The translations under genes and the position numbers were made by a program. DNA of 64,000 nucleotides from Cryptomeria japonica (taxonomy: Eukaryota; Streptophyta; Pinopsida; Cupressales; Cupressaceae): contig NC_081409.1 in NCBI RefSeq assembly GCF_030272615.1, positions 476,181,573 through 476,245,572 on the forward strand, written 5' to 3'. Numbering within the stretch: position 1 is the first letter of the stretch; every line of letters begins with the position of its first letter. Shown piece after piece: positions 35,501-44,845 of this stretch. Below the pieces are notes generated by a model. The model was not told where the DNA came from. It saw only the letters and a list, made by a program, of their open reading frames with translations, and did not search any database.

Positions 35501-35943
35501 AAATCCGGGTAAAGCTGGATATGAGGGTATTATCAAGAATTTTGCTAGAAGTTGCCTTGGCAGTGGCTGGTCCTCTGGGGAATCAAACTAGCCACTTTGT
35601 TGAAGCCTCCGCTGCCTTGCATACTTTAATTATAGCTAAAAATCTCAATTATGATAAAATATGGCTTGAGGGGGATTCACTTAATATTATTAAGTGCTTA
35701 AAGGGGGAATCAGAGCCTTCTTGGTCTATTGAGAATATCATCATGAAATCTAGAGAGATTATCGCCAGTTTCAAAGAAATTATTATACAACATGCCTTCA
35801 GAGAGCAAAACAGTGTTGCTAACTATTTAGTGAATACTAGAGTTAACTTTGACGCTCAAATGATTTGGCACAAGGATGATCTCAATTTAAATATTAAAGA
35901 GATACTCAGAAAGGACTGTTATATGGGGAGAGAAGGACAATAA
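32556..35943 (+). pseudogene. LINE (L1-like) ORF2 fragment: RT, zinc-binding region, RNase H
   Basis: It starts mid-protein without the endonuclease domain. RT motifs in order: GDKSPGPDGFPMFFFQKFW (near 33140), MAKAFDRVNWQFL (about 33535), GDPISPILF preceded by a stop (about 33710), and the catalytic EQFVDDSITMG (about 33843), where FADD is usual. RT thumb-region blocks SSYLGLPL and LAGWKGVVLSQAGKVTLLKA lie at 34050-34190. A zf-RVT segment (CSLCYREEEIACHILNQCSF) is at 35030-35095. RNase H (FDGASKGNPG, EASAAL, EGDSLNIIKCL, FREQNSVANYL) is at 35480-35840. Frameshifts lie near 34480 and 35590. No poly(A) tail follows. L1-like by RT and RNase H order. Confidence 0.85.
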
Positions 35944-36136
35944 AATCATGACAAGTAAAAAGCATCATTTATGCCTTACTAGAAAGGCCATCATTACCTG
36001 GCACTGCGGCAAATCTCCTACTATCTCCAATAAATCACCGCATGCTTTGTGGGTTACTCAGAGCAAAAATTGAAGTTGCATCGGGAAAGGAGGTCTCAAT
36101 TTGTAGAGAAACAGAGCCGATAGCCTGCATTCAAAA

Positions 36137-36686
36137 ATGGGAGGAGATCTAAGATGCGAAGAACCTGACAACACGTCGACCTAGAAAGAAATGCCTAAAA
36201 TTTGGGCAAAGCTAGAGAAGGGCTCTCTCACCAGCTTCATGGAAAAGATTGAGGACTATGACAAAGGTAGGGTTAACTTAGCCATTTCCAAGATTTATGA
36301 AAACTGGTCTAATGAGTCTTTTAAACTTTACGGAGTTAAATTTAAGTTGGACGCTGGCCTTATTTCAACTATGACTAGAATGCCCCACACCGGGCTTAAC
36401 TTCTTTCAAGACCTCAAGGTCTCCAACAATGCGGTTACCCTATTCCCGTGGAAAGAGAAAGAGCGGGCCAAAATTGGCAAGGCTACCGAGGGCTACTACG
36501 ATGCTGCAAACATCAAGAAGTTGTGGGGCTGGGTCCTAAACGCAATCATGGAGTATATTATGGTTGAAGGCCGCTTCTCCAGGGCCCACACCTACCACTT
36601 CATGCTCTTAAACCATTTCAGACACGACAACAAAGTGTCTTTGCCCTACTACCTTTTTTGATCCCTCTCCAAGTCCCTAAACAAGC
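36137..36686 (+). pseudogene. Accessory ORF fragment fused downstream of the LINE
   Basis: The frame opens at the ATG at 36137 (MGGDLRCEEPDNTST, stop, KEM) and then runs to 36661, followed by a stop and SLSKSLNKH. Blocks: DYDKGRVNLAISKIYENW, LDAGLISTMTRMPHTG, KLWGWVLNAIMEYI then GRFSRAHTYHFMLLNHFRHD and KVSLPYYLF. The same spacing of W, IM, YI, R-S, F, LL, H and P is found in Gypsy-1 at 8760-8930. It ends directly at copia-B LTR sequence. No RT or Gag motif. Not part of normal LINE architecture; I infer it was carried in with the LINE or joined in a repair event. 35944-36136 has no recognisable content. Confidence 0.65.
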
Positions 36687-36779
36687 ACATGACATCTCGA
36701 TCTCATCCTTATCTCTTAGCTAACTCATCATAGAATGTCACTGGTTGCATCGCACAAGCTAGATTGCCAAACCGGAAAC
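36687..36779 (-). repeat. 5' LTR of copia-B, second part
   Basis: It matches about 26956-27050 of the left LTR (CATCTC...CTCATCCTTATCTCT), then is interrupted by copia-A. GAAAC at 36775-36779 is the target duplication of copia-A. Confidence 0.88.
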
Positions 36780-37826
36780 TGTTAGGCCCCGGAGACAACT
36801 AAGAGGGGGGGGTGAATCAGTTGTCAAATAAATTCAAACCAAAAACTTATTAACCAACTTAATGATTAATACTAGTAAACCAGTTAAGTATGCCGATAGA
36901 CAGTTTTAATAGTAAATTTCTATACCGGTAAGGATTAATGCATGAAACATAAACATAAAGTCATCCACAACACATGACACTAATATTTGTACGTGGAAAC
37001 CCTGTAAGGGGAAAAACCATGGTGGGAAACCTTACCCACAATCAGATGATACTACTATAGATAGTAAGTGTACATAAATGGGGTCTGCACATGCAAAAAG
37101 GCCAACAGCCTAGAGCTCATTGCTCAATCACAAAATGGGAGTCACACTGACTACAATTGGATGGTTAAATCCAATAAGAATGTATTGCACAAAATAGCAT
37201 CTTCATATGCTGGATTCAGTACTGGTGTAATGCTGATATGCTTCTACAAAAACCTAACTTCACCTTCAAATGATGTCTTCGTGTATATCCCTGCTTGATC
37301 TCGCATATACCTTCACTTAATTATTTTTCGCATTCCACACTTGATCTTACAAATAAGATCTTACATTTATACCATACCCTAAGACCAATTTTAGTAGGTC
37401 GGCTCTATAAGATATTACAATAAAAACATTTTACATATAATATAATATCTGATGCAATAACTGATTAAACATGTTGGCTTAATGCATTTACAACAATAAT
37501 AAATCATCTCCATAGCATGCCATGTTGATAAATCTGCCAGTGTAACCCTAGATAACCTGGACCTATTTACTGGTAAAAGCAAATATGCAAATATGAATAT
37601 ACCAATGATCAATTCCTCAGAACAAAGTGTCCACATGATGTCTTCGACATTACCAAGTGTCTTCCATATCATTCTAGGTACCAGTGAACAATATATCCTG
37701 CCAGTGAACCATATACCAGTAATTGTTGCACAGTTTACTGCTTGCCAGTGAATGTTGTTGGATCTCCAAAGTAGGTGTATTAGTAGGTGTTGACAGCAAT
37801 GACAAAACCATACCAAAATACCAACA
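36780..37826 (-). repeat. 3' LTR of copia-A
   Basis: It is nearly the same as 42398-43455. A TATA-like TATAAAT lies at 37365-37371 (minus strand), and the shared copia module (CCATGGTTTTTCCC then GGGTTTCCACGT) at 36990-37040. Confidence 0.93.
37365..37371 (-). promoter_or_regulatory. TATA-like box in copia-A 3' LTR
   Basis: GGTATAAATG on the minus strand, kept at 42983-42989 in the 5' LTR. Its place in the middle of the LTR suits a U3 core promoter. Confidence 0.45.
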
Positions 37827-38040
37827 ATCTCCCCCTTTGACATTGATGGCAACACAAGATGGAAAAACCATCAAAGTGCCAAAATAGAAATGCCAAATAT
37901 AAAAACCAACAATCTCCATATCTCCCCTTGGGAGTAACAATACCAATCTCTCATAACCGATTTCTCCTTGAATGTGTTTTACAAAATCTCTCCCCAAAAA
38001 GATAATGTGTTTTTCCATAGATATCTCTCCCCCTTTGACA
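37827..38040 (-). other. Polypurine tracts of copia-A
   Basis: CAAAGGGGGAGAT (minus strand, 37827-37839) abuts the LTR. A second TGTCAAAGGGGGAGA is at 38026-38040 and weaker G-rich tracts lie near 37922 and 38107. Confidence 0.7.
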
Positions 38041-38234
38041 TCAAATGCCAAAGTCACAAAAAGTTAAGTTCATACAAAATACCAACCAATTCGATATACC
38101 AACTACTCCCCCTGAGAAGTAGCTTCCTCATCAAATACCAGAATAAAAGATTTGTCCATTTAATTCTGCCGGTTGATGACAATCATCAACTGTCTAAGTC
38201 TCTACCGGTGGTTGTATGACTCCAAGCTAATCTC

Positions 38235-39640
38235 TGAGATACTCAAAAGTCTCCTTAGGCAAAGGTTTTGTGAAAATATCTGCAAGTTGTTATTTAGTAT
38301 TCACATAAACTAGTTTTATCTCCTTTTCTTCAACTTTTTCCCTTAGAAAATTCAGTTTAATAGAAACATGTTTTGTTTTAGAATGTAATACCGGATTCTT
38401 AGATATATGAATTGCTACAGTGTTATAACAATATATAGTAATAGGTTCCTTGCATTTTACCTTTATGTCTTTCAACATTTGCTTAAGCCATAATACCTGT
38501 GTACAGTTAGTTGTTGCTGCAACATATTCTGATTTTGCTATTGATAAAGATGTACAACTCTATTTCTTACTCAACCAAGAAACTAATTTCTTTCCAAGAA
38601 AGAATGCTCCTCTAGTGGTGCTTTTTCTATCATCTATATCTCCTACCCAATTTGCATCTGTGTATGCACATAGATCAAAGTTTTCATCTTTAGGATACCA
38701 TAATCCAAGATTTGTTGTGCCTTGTAAGTACCGGAAATCCTTTTTACTACTGATTCATGATTTTCTCTAGGATTACTCTGAAATCTAGAAACAATACATG
38801 TTGCATTCATAATATTAGGCCTGGTTTGTGTCAAATACAGTAAACCTCCTATCATAGATTTGTATCTAGTTGGATTAACATGTGTAGATTCATCCCTTTG
38901 AGATAATTTTTCATTTGTAGTCATAGGTGTGCTTACCGGTTTAGAGTTCTCCATCCCAAATTTCTTTAGTAATTCTTTCAAGTACTTGGATTGACTCAAA
39001 AATATACCTTTATTAGTCTAAGAAATTTGTAAACCTAAAAAGAATTTTATTTCTCCAATCATAGACATTTCAAATTCTTGCTGCATTTCAAGAGAAAATT
39101 CCTTACATAATCCATCTTCTCCTCCAGAGATTATATCATCAACAAATACTTCAATAATCAAGATGTCATCATTAGTTACTTTGTAGTATAAGTTGCTATC
39201 TGCATTTCCTTTAGTAAAACCAATCTTTAAAAGATACTTATCTAATCTTGCATACCAAGCTCTTGGGGCTTGTTTCAATCTATACAGAGCTTTTCTTAAC
39301 CTGCAAACCATATCATTGTCATCTGTCAAAGAAAATCCATCAGGTTGTTCAATATATACTTCTTCTTCAATATCTCCATTCAAAAATGCAAATTTAATAT
39401 CCATTTGATAAACCTTGTAATCCTTGTGAGCTGCAAAAGCCAAGAATAATCTAACTGCCTCAATTCTGGCTACCGGTGCAAAGGTTTCATTTTAATCAAC
39501 TCCTTCTTTCTGAGAATATCCCTTGCACACTAGTCTTTCTTTGTTTCTGACAACCTTACCATCTTCATTAAGTTTGTTTCTAAATACCCATTTAGTTCCA
39601 ATTACATTTTTATCTTTAGGCTGGGGAACTAATGTCCAAG
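38235..39640 (-). pseudogene. Reverse transcriptase and RNase H of copia-A
   Basis: RT starts around NTWTLVPQPKDKNVIGTKWV (39630), with a stop after EGVD at about 39490. It continues YQMDIKFAFLNGDIEEEVYI, QAPRAWYARLDKYL and VFVDDIISGGED; FVDD is the catalytic box. A stop lies at about 39018 and another reading-frame break at 38640. RNase H keeps TTNEKLSQRD, the DYGILK region, CYNTVAIHISKNPVLHSKTKHV (Asn-Thr where Asp-Asn is usual) and QLADIFTKPLPKETFEYL near 38250. It would copy the element RNA, but this copy is broken. Confidence 0.88.
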
Positions 39641-41120
39641 TATTATTCTTCTCAATTTGTCCTAATTCTTCTTCCATAGCTTTAATCCACAATTTATCTT
39701 CACATGCCTCATTAATAGATGATGGTTCAATTTGAGAAATAAGACATACCTCTTCATTTCCCAATCTTTCTCTTGTCATAACTTCTTTAAATTTGTTTCC
39801 AATTATCTGATCTTCAGAATGATTCAATCTTACATACTGGGGTGTCTTAGTTTGTTGTTGTTCTTCAATTATTGTGGAATCTTTTGATGATACCGAGGTA
39901 ACTGGATCTTCATTTTGTACCAGTGGATTCAGTATAAGTTCATTTGTCACAATTTCTGTTGCCAGTTCAGAGTCTATATACCTTGAAGTTCCTTTGAATT
40001 GTTCATCAATCTTTACATTCGTACTCTCAACAATTTTCTGCAATCTTTTATTAAAAAATCTATATGCCTTGCTCTTAGATAAATAACCAAAAAATATTCC
40101 TTCATCACTTCTAGGATCAAATTTGCCAATATACTAATCTCTTCTAATATAACATTTACTTCCAAAAATTCTGAAATACTTAAGAGTAGGAGTAATACCA
40201 AACCATAGTTCATGAGGGGTCTTACCGGTTTCACCTTTGATGTGAACTTTTTTGAATGTATAGATAGCAGTGCTAACTGCCTCTCTCCAATACACGTGGT
40301 AGATTTGCTTCTGATAACATACTTCTAGCTACATCCAAGATAGTTCTGTTTTTCCTTTCAACAGCTCCATTCTGTTGTGGTGTCTGAGGTGCTGATAACT
40401 GTCTTTTGATTCCATTCACTTCACAGAATGTATTAAAGTCCTTAGATGTGAATTCTCCTCCTTGATCTGATCTTAAACATTTGATTCTCTTACTAGTTTC
40501 ATTTTTAACCATTTCTTTGAATAGTTTGAACTTTCCAAGTGCTTCTGATTTCTCTCTGAGAAAAGTAACCCAACACATTCTAGAATAATCATCAATAATT
40601 ATCATGAAATATCTATCACCTTGTAAGCTTCTAGTTCTAGCTGGACCACATAAATCAGTGTGAATTAAGTCAAGAGCATTACTGGATTTTTCTAGAATAC
40701 TTTTGAAACTAGCTCTAACTTGTTTTCCAAATTGACATTCCTTACAAACTGTATTCTGAGGTTTCAGAATTTTAGGTAGATCTCTAACTGCCTTAGAAGT
40801 ACTGATTTTTACCATGCAATCAAAATTTACATGACATAGTCTCTTATGCCATAACCAACTTTCATCTATATGTGCAATTAAGCATGCCTTTTCATTGTTA
40901 TTCAAATGAAAGATATTGCCTCTAGTCTGATTACCGGTTGCAATTTCCAAACCAGTTCTATTCATGATTTTGCATTTTCCATTTTTAAATTGTAACTGAA
41001 ATCCCTTCTTAACTAATTGACCAACACTTAAAAGATTATGCTTTAATCCTTCAACATAGTAGACATTGTCAGTGTTATGTTTACCATCAAGAGATATTGA
41101 ACCCTTACCTTTGATTGAAC
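39641..41120 (-). pseudogene. Integrase of copia-A with pre-integrase domain
   Basis: Pre-integrase: ESWLWHKRLCHVNFDCMVKIS and NTVCKECQFGKQVRASF supply the His/Cys zinc ligands (about 40860-40720). The core keeps all three acidic residues: DLIHTDLCGPARTRS, CLRSDQGGEFTSKDF and NGAVERKNRTILDVARSML. It is open from 41496 to about 40276, where a frameshift occurs. The C-terminal part (40234-39650) shows ISEFLEVNVI-like and EEYFLVIYL-like pieces in shifted frames, then an acidic variable linker. Integrase would be intact up to the frameshift. Confidence 0.88.
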
Positions 41121-41560
41121 AGGCTTTGTCATCTCCAAATCTTACTAAACCTCCATTGTATTCTTGAAAGTTCAAGAATTTACCTTTGTCTCCAGTCATA
41201 TGATGTGAGCATCCTGAGTCAATAATCCATTCATCCTTTGTTTCAGCTTTGGCTGCTAGGGCTTGTTCTACCGGTTGAGCAGTAGGTGCTGGTTGATCTT
41301 CTATTATAGCAACAAAAACCCATCCATTGTCTACTGGATCCTCATCAGAATCATCAGTCACACCTTCATCAGCAATGTAACAAGATTTATCTTTGTTCTT
41401 CTTAAATCTGTATCTCTGATATTCAGGATTAGGCTTGTATGTTCTTCTAGCTTCTTCTCTTAGTCTAGCATGTCTATCGGGGCATCTTGAAGCCATATGA
41501 CCAATCTTATTGTAGTTAAAACATTTAAAGGGTGCTTTACTTTATACTTACTTCCAATTG
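41121..41560 (-). pseudogene. Protease and zinc knuckle of copia-A
   Basis: The knuckle is CFNYNKIGHMASRCP (about 41525-41485), with Tyr replacing the second Cys. A basic linker and an acidic stretch ending DEGVTDDSDEDP follow. The protease motif DEWIIDSGCSHHMTGDKGKF (about 41235-41180) is canonical. The same reading frame runs into integrase, as expected for one copia polyprotein. Confidence 0.87.
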
Positions 41561-42341
41561 GACCTTTTGGCATTTTCCTTGCAAATAGTGCTTCAAGTTC
41601 TTCGAGCTCTTCATTCTCCCTTCTGGATTCTTCAAGTTCTCTTGCATAAAAGGCTCTCTAGTCTGATTTGTCAAATGATGGAGCAGATGATGTTGATGCT
41701 TTAAAGGCCAAATGAGTCTTTATAGCAACAAGACCAAATTCCTCAATTTCAAAGGCTGAAAGTTTTCCAATCAATGTATCCCTAGTTACTGATGTATTAG
41801 GCATTGTTCTCAATTCATTTATAGTAGTAACCTTCATTTTATATGCCGGTGGAAAACCTCTTAAGATTCTTGAAACAATTTCATCCTCACTCAAGGTTCC
41901 TCCACAATATTTAATACCCAAAACAATTTCATTTACTCTTTCCATAAAAGAAGAAATCCTTTCATCTTCTTCCATTTCCAGATGTTCATACCTGACTCAG
42001 AAGCTTTCAAGCTTTGCAATTTTGACTGTGGAATCTCCTTCATTTAGTGTTTCCAAATGATCCGAAATAGCTTTAGCAGTAGACCTATCTGATAATCCCA
42101 TGATTTGTTGATCTAATAATGCACTCAAAAGTGCTTCTCTTGCTTTGCAATCATTTTCTTCATCTTTAGCTAAGGTAGTTGGAGCAGTTTGACCAGCTAC
42201 AACAGTAGTATAACCATTCTTAGTAACTTCCCAGATGTCTTTACCAATGCAATTCAGATGTGTCTCCATTCTGATCTTCCATATCCCATAGTTGGTTCCA
42301 TCAAGTTTAGGACTATCCTTCCTGAAATAATTAGTAGACAT
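41561..42341 (-). pseudogene. Gag of copia-A (UBN2 type)
   Basis: Likely start MSTNYFRKDSPKLDGTNYGI at 42341, then WKIRMETHLNCIGKDIWEV, the usual copia Gag opening. A stop near 41995 follows KIAKLESF. The downstream part has EEDERISSFMERVNEIVLGI, CGGTLSEDEIVSRILRGFPP and RDTLIGKLSAFEIEEFG, matching the copia-C Gag at 59540-59860. Gag would assemble the particle. Confidence 0.88.
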
Positions 42342-42383
42342 TGGATCTCCTCAAGTTGTTAAACTTTTGCAAAAGAGGACTAA

Positions 42384-42395
42384 GCTCTGATACCA
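42384..42395 (-). other. Primer-binding site of copia-A
   Basis: TGGTATCAGAGC on the minus strand, two bases from the 5' LTR end, is an exact match to the complement of plant initiator tRNA-Met 3' end. Confidence 0.93.
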
Positions 42396-42397
42396 AT

Positions 42398-43455
42398 TGT
42401 TAGGTCCCAGAGACAACTGAGAGGGGGGGGTGAATCAGTTGTCAAATAAATTCAACCCAAAAAGTTATTAACCAACTTAATGCTTAATACCGGTAAACCA
42501 ATTAAGTATGCTGGTAGACAGTTTTAACAGTAAATTGCTATATCGGTAAGGATTAATGCATGAAACATAAACATAAAGTCATCCACAGCACATGACACCA
42601 ATATTTGTACGTGGAAACCCTGTAAGGGGAAAAACCATGGTGGGAAACCTTACCCACAATCAGATGATACTACTGCAGATAGTAAGTGTACATAAATGGG
42701 GTCTGCACATGCAGAGTGGCCAACAACCTATAGCTCACTGCTCAATCACAAAATGGGATTCACACTGACTACAGTTGGATGGTTAAATCCAATAAGAATG
42801 TACTACACAAAATAGCATCTTCATATGCTAGATTCAGTACCGATGTAATGCTGATATGCTTCTACAAAAACCTAACTTCACCTTCAAATGATGTCTTCGT
42901 GTATATCCCTACTTGATCTCGCATATACCTTCACTTAATTATTTTTCACATTCCACACTTGATCTTACAAATAAGATCTTACATTTATACCATACCCTAA
43001 GACCAATTTTAGTAGGTTGGCTCTACAAGATATTACAATAAAAATATTTTACATACAATATAATATCTGATGCAATAACCGATTAAACATGTCGGCTTAA
43101 TGCATTTACAACAATAATAAATCATCTCCATAGCATGCCATGCTGATCTGGAAAAGATAAACCTGTCGGTGTAACCCTAGATAACTTGGACCTATTTGCC
43201 GGTAAAAGAAAATATGCAAATATGAATATACCAATGATCAATTCATCAAAACAAAGTGTCCACATGATGTCTTCGACATTACCAAGTGTCTTCCATATCA
43301 TTTTAGGTACCGGTGAACAATATATCCTGCTAGTGAACCATATACCAATAACTGTTGCATAGTTTACTGCTTGCCGGTGAATGTTGCTAGATCTCCAAAG
43401 TAGGTGTATTAGTAGGTGTTGACATCAATGACAAAACCATACCAAAATACCAACA
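42398..43455 (-). repeat. 5' LTR of copia-A
   Basis: It is a direct repeat of 36780-37826 with scattered changes and a short insertion near 43148. TG/CA ends are intact. It carries the shared module at 42608-42659. Confidence 0.93.
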
Positions 43456-43653
43456 AAAACCCTAGAGCTGAGACTACAAACTGGTAGTCACACTTAGTGA
43501 AAGCTTGACACCGGTTCACTTCATCTCTTCATACCGGTTCTCCAACTTGAACATCAATAACAACCTCTTCCAATCTTCATACAGGTTCTCCTGTACTTAT
43601 TAACATCAATGACAACATACATTATCATCATACTGATTCCTCATATGCCAACA
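43456..43653 (-). repeat. 5' LTR of copia-B, outer part
   Basis: It matches about 27045-27243 of the left LTR and starts, on the minus strand, TGTTGGCATATGAGG. AAAAC (43456-43460) is the copia-A duplication. TAATA (43654-43658) is the copia-B duplication. Confidence 0.88.
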
Positions 43654-43658
43654 TAATA

Positions 43659-44344
43659 TTGTCTCTGGAGTTGATAAGATCTCTTGTCCACAAAGTGTCA
43701 TAAATATCCCTAGATAGAGGCACTGGTCTATTATTTATCTTTTAAGGTCCTGGTTTGTTATGCATTTAAGGTCCTTGATAGAGAAACATTCTTCCCAAAC
43801 CCTATATGAACTGATCTTTTCATATTTATTTTAAGTCCTAAAAGCATCCTATTCTCAATATACAATCATAATCATTTTCATTTCTTTTCAAAAGCATTCA
43901 CTTAAAGCACACAATAAAGCATAATTGCAGAACAATCATTTGCCAGTTTTGCATTTGCTAACCATAAATCTTAAATCCAATTTAAATAACTCTTTTTGTT
44001 CTTGAGAGGGAGAGGTATACCCACCTAGGTTCAGTGGAGCCTTAAGTGCAAAGGGATTTGGTCTTTGACCATCCCTGTTCGTTGGCCAAGGCTAGTTGGA
44101 TCAGTTAAGGGCATGGAAAATCCTTAAGTTTTCCAATATGTGGTTTTGGGAACCAACACTACCTAAGACACAAAAATTTGTATAGAGGAGGTGAGAAATC
44201 CACCTACATGGCATGAAAAAAGGAGACAATGCTGAATCGGGTGCACAAGAGTTCGAGATCATGAGGTCAGAGCTCTGGATTTACAAGAGTGAGTGCACAA
44301 ATGAGCTTCAAAATGACCTCAGATCCTATTTATACCTTAATTCA
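43659..44344. other. Unclassified flank of copia-B insertion
   Basis: No reading frame or recognisable element is evident. It should be continuous with the DNA left of 25784 before copia-B inserted. A tract near 44024-44130 contains runs such as GGTTCAGTGGAGCC and GGCCAAGGCTAG but no motif I can name. Confidence 0.4.
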
Positions 44345-44830
44345 ACACCGCATTAAATGCACTTTAGGAACTCGGGAATCAAGTTTCCGAAGTGGCATCA
44401 TAGATAACAAGCTCAGAAACTAGAAAACCCGAGTTTCCAAAGAAGAGACCAAAAGAACAACTCGGGAGTTTGGGAACCCGTACTTCCGAGGTGAAAATCG
44501 AATGGAAAACAAAACACTTTGGGAACTTGGGAACCCGAAGTTCTGAAGTGATGCTCTGAAGAGAGACAAAAAAGAACTCGAGAGTTCACAAACCCAAACT
44601 TTCAAACAGGAAAACAAAAAAATCACTCGGAACTTCACAAACTGGAACCTTTGTGGCCAGACAAACAAACAAAGGAAAAAATGAACTTGGTAACTCGGGT
44701 TTCTGAAGTAAGAAATGAAACAAGCAAAGACCCACCTCGGGAACCTAGGAACCCGGGTTTTCGAACTGACAAAAACAAAAGCCATAAATCCAAAGGGGAA
44801 AAACTAACAGAAAAAAAGACAAAAGAGGGG
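44345..44830. repeat. Second tract of hairpin-type GGGAACCCGAG repeats
   Basis: It is a diverged relative of 21166-22264: repeated CTCGGGAACC / AACCCGAGTTTCC words in A-rich spacers, for example near 44465-44500, 44518-44550 and 44735-44765. The minus-strand frames it contains are repeat by-products. As at 21166, it sits beside an accessory ORF. Confidence 0.7.
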
Positions 44831-44845
44831 ACCCATATTTTCATG

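Larger units (their letters stand above)
36780..43455 (-). mobile_element. Copia-A: near full-length Ty1/copia element
   Basis: LTRs of about 1.05 kb (36780-37826 and 42398-43455) start TGTTGG and end CTAACA on the minus strand. Flanks are GAAAC and AAAAC; the uninterrupted sequence in the other copia-B LTR is GGAAACCCTAG, which agrees. The primer site is exact for initiator tRNA-Met, and gag, protease, integrase, RT and RNase H are in copia order. Only a handful of frameshifts and stops break pol. It is the youngest-looking complete element here, sitting inside the copia-B LTR. Confidence 0.93.
25789..43653 (-). mobile_element. Copia-B: Ty1/copia element broken by two later insertions
   Basis: LTRs at 25789-27243 (3') and 31687 onward (5', split) are bounded by TAATA at 25784-25788 and 43654-43658. 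The minus-strand order is gag, protease, integrase, RT, RNase H, which defines Ty1/copia. The primer site is close to the initiator tRNA-Met complement. The right LTR is split by the block 32556-36686 and by copia-A. Catalytic residues are lost in integrase and stops occur throughout. The removed interior reconstitutes a 5.9-kb unit plus LTR fragments. Confidence 0.9.

Noticed and set aside
32556-36686. Helitron carrying captured fragments
   Set aside because: There is no TC start, no hairpin with CTRR end and no clean A/T target; the target LTR also lost about 270 bases.
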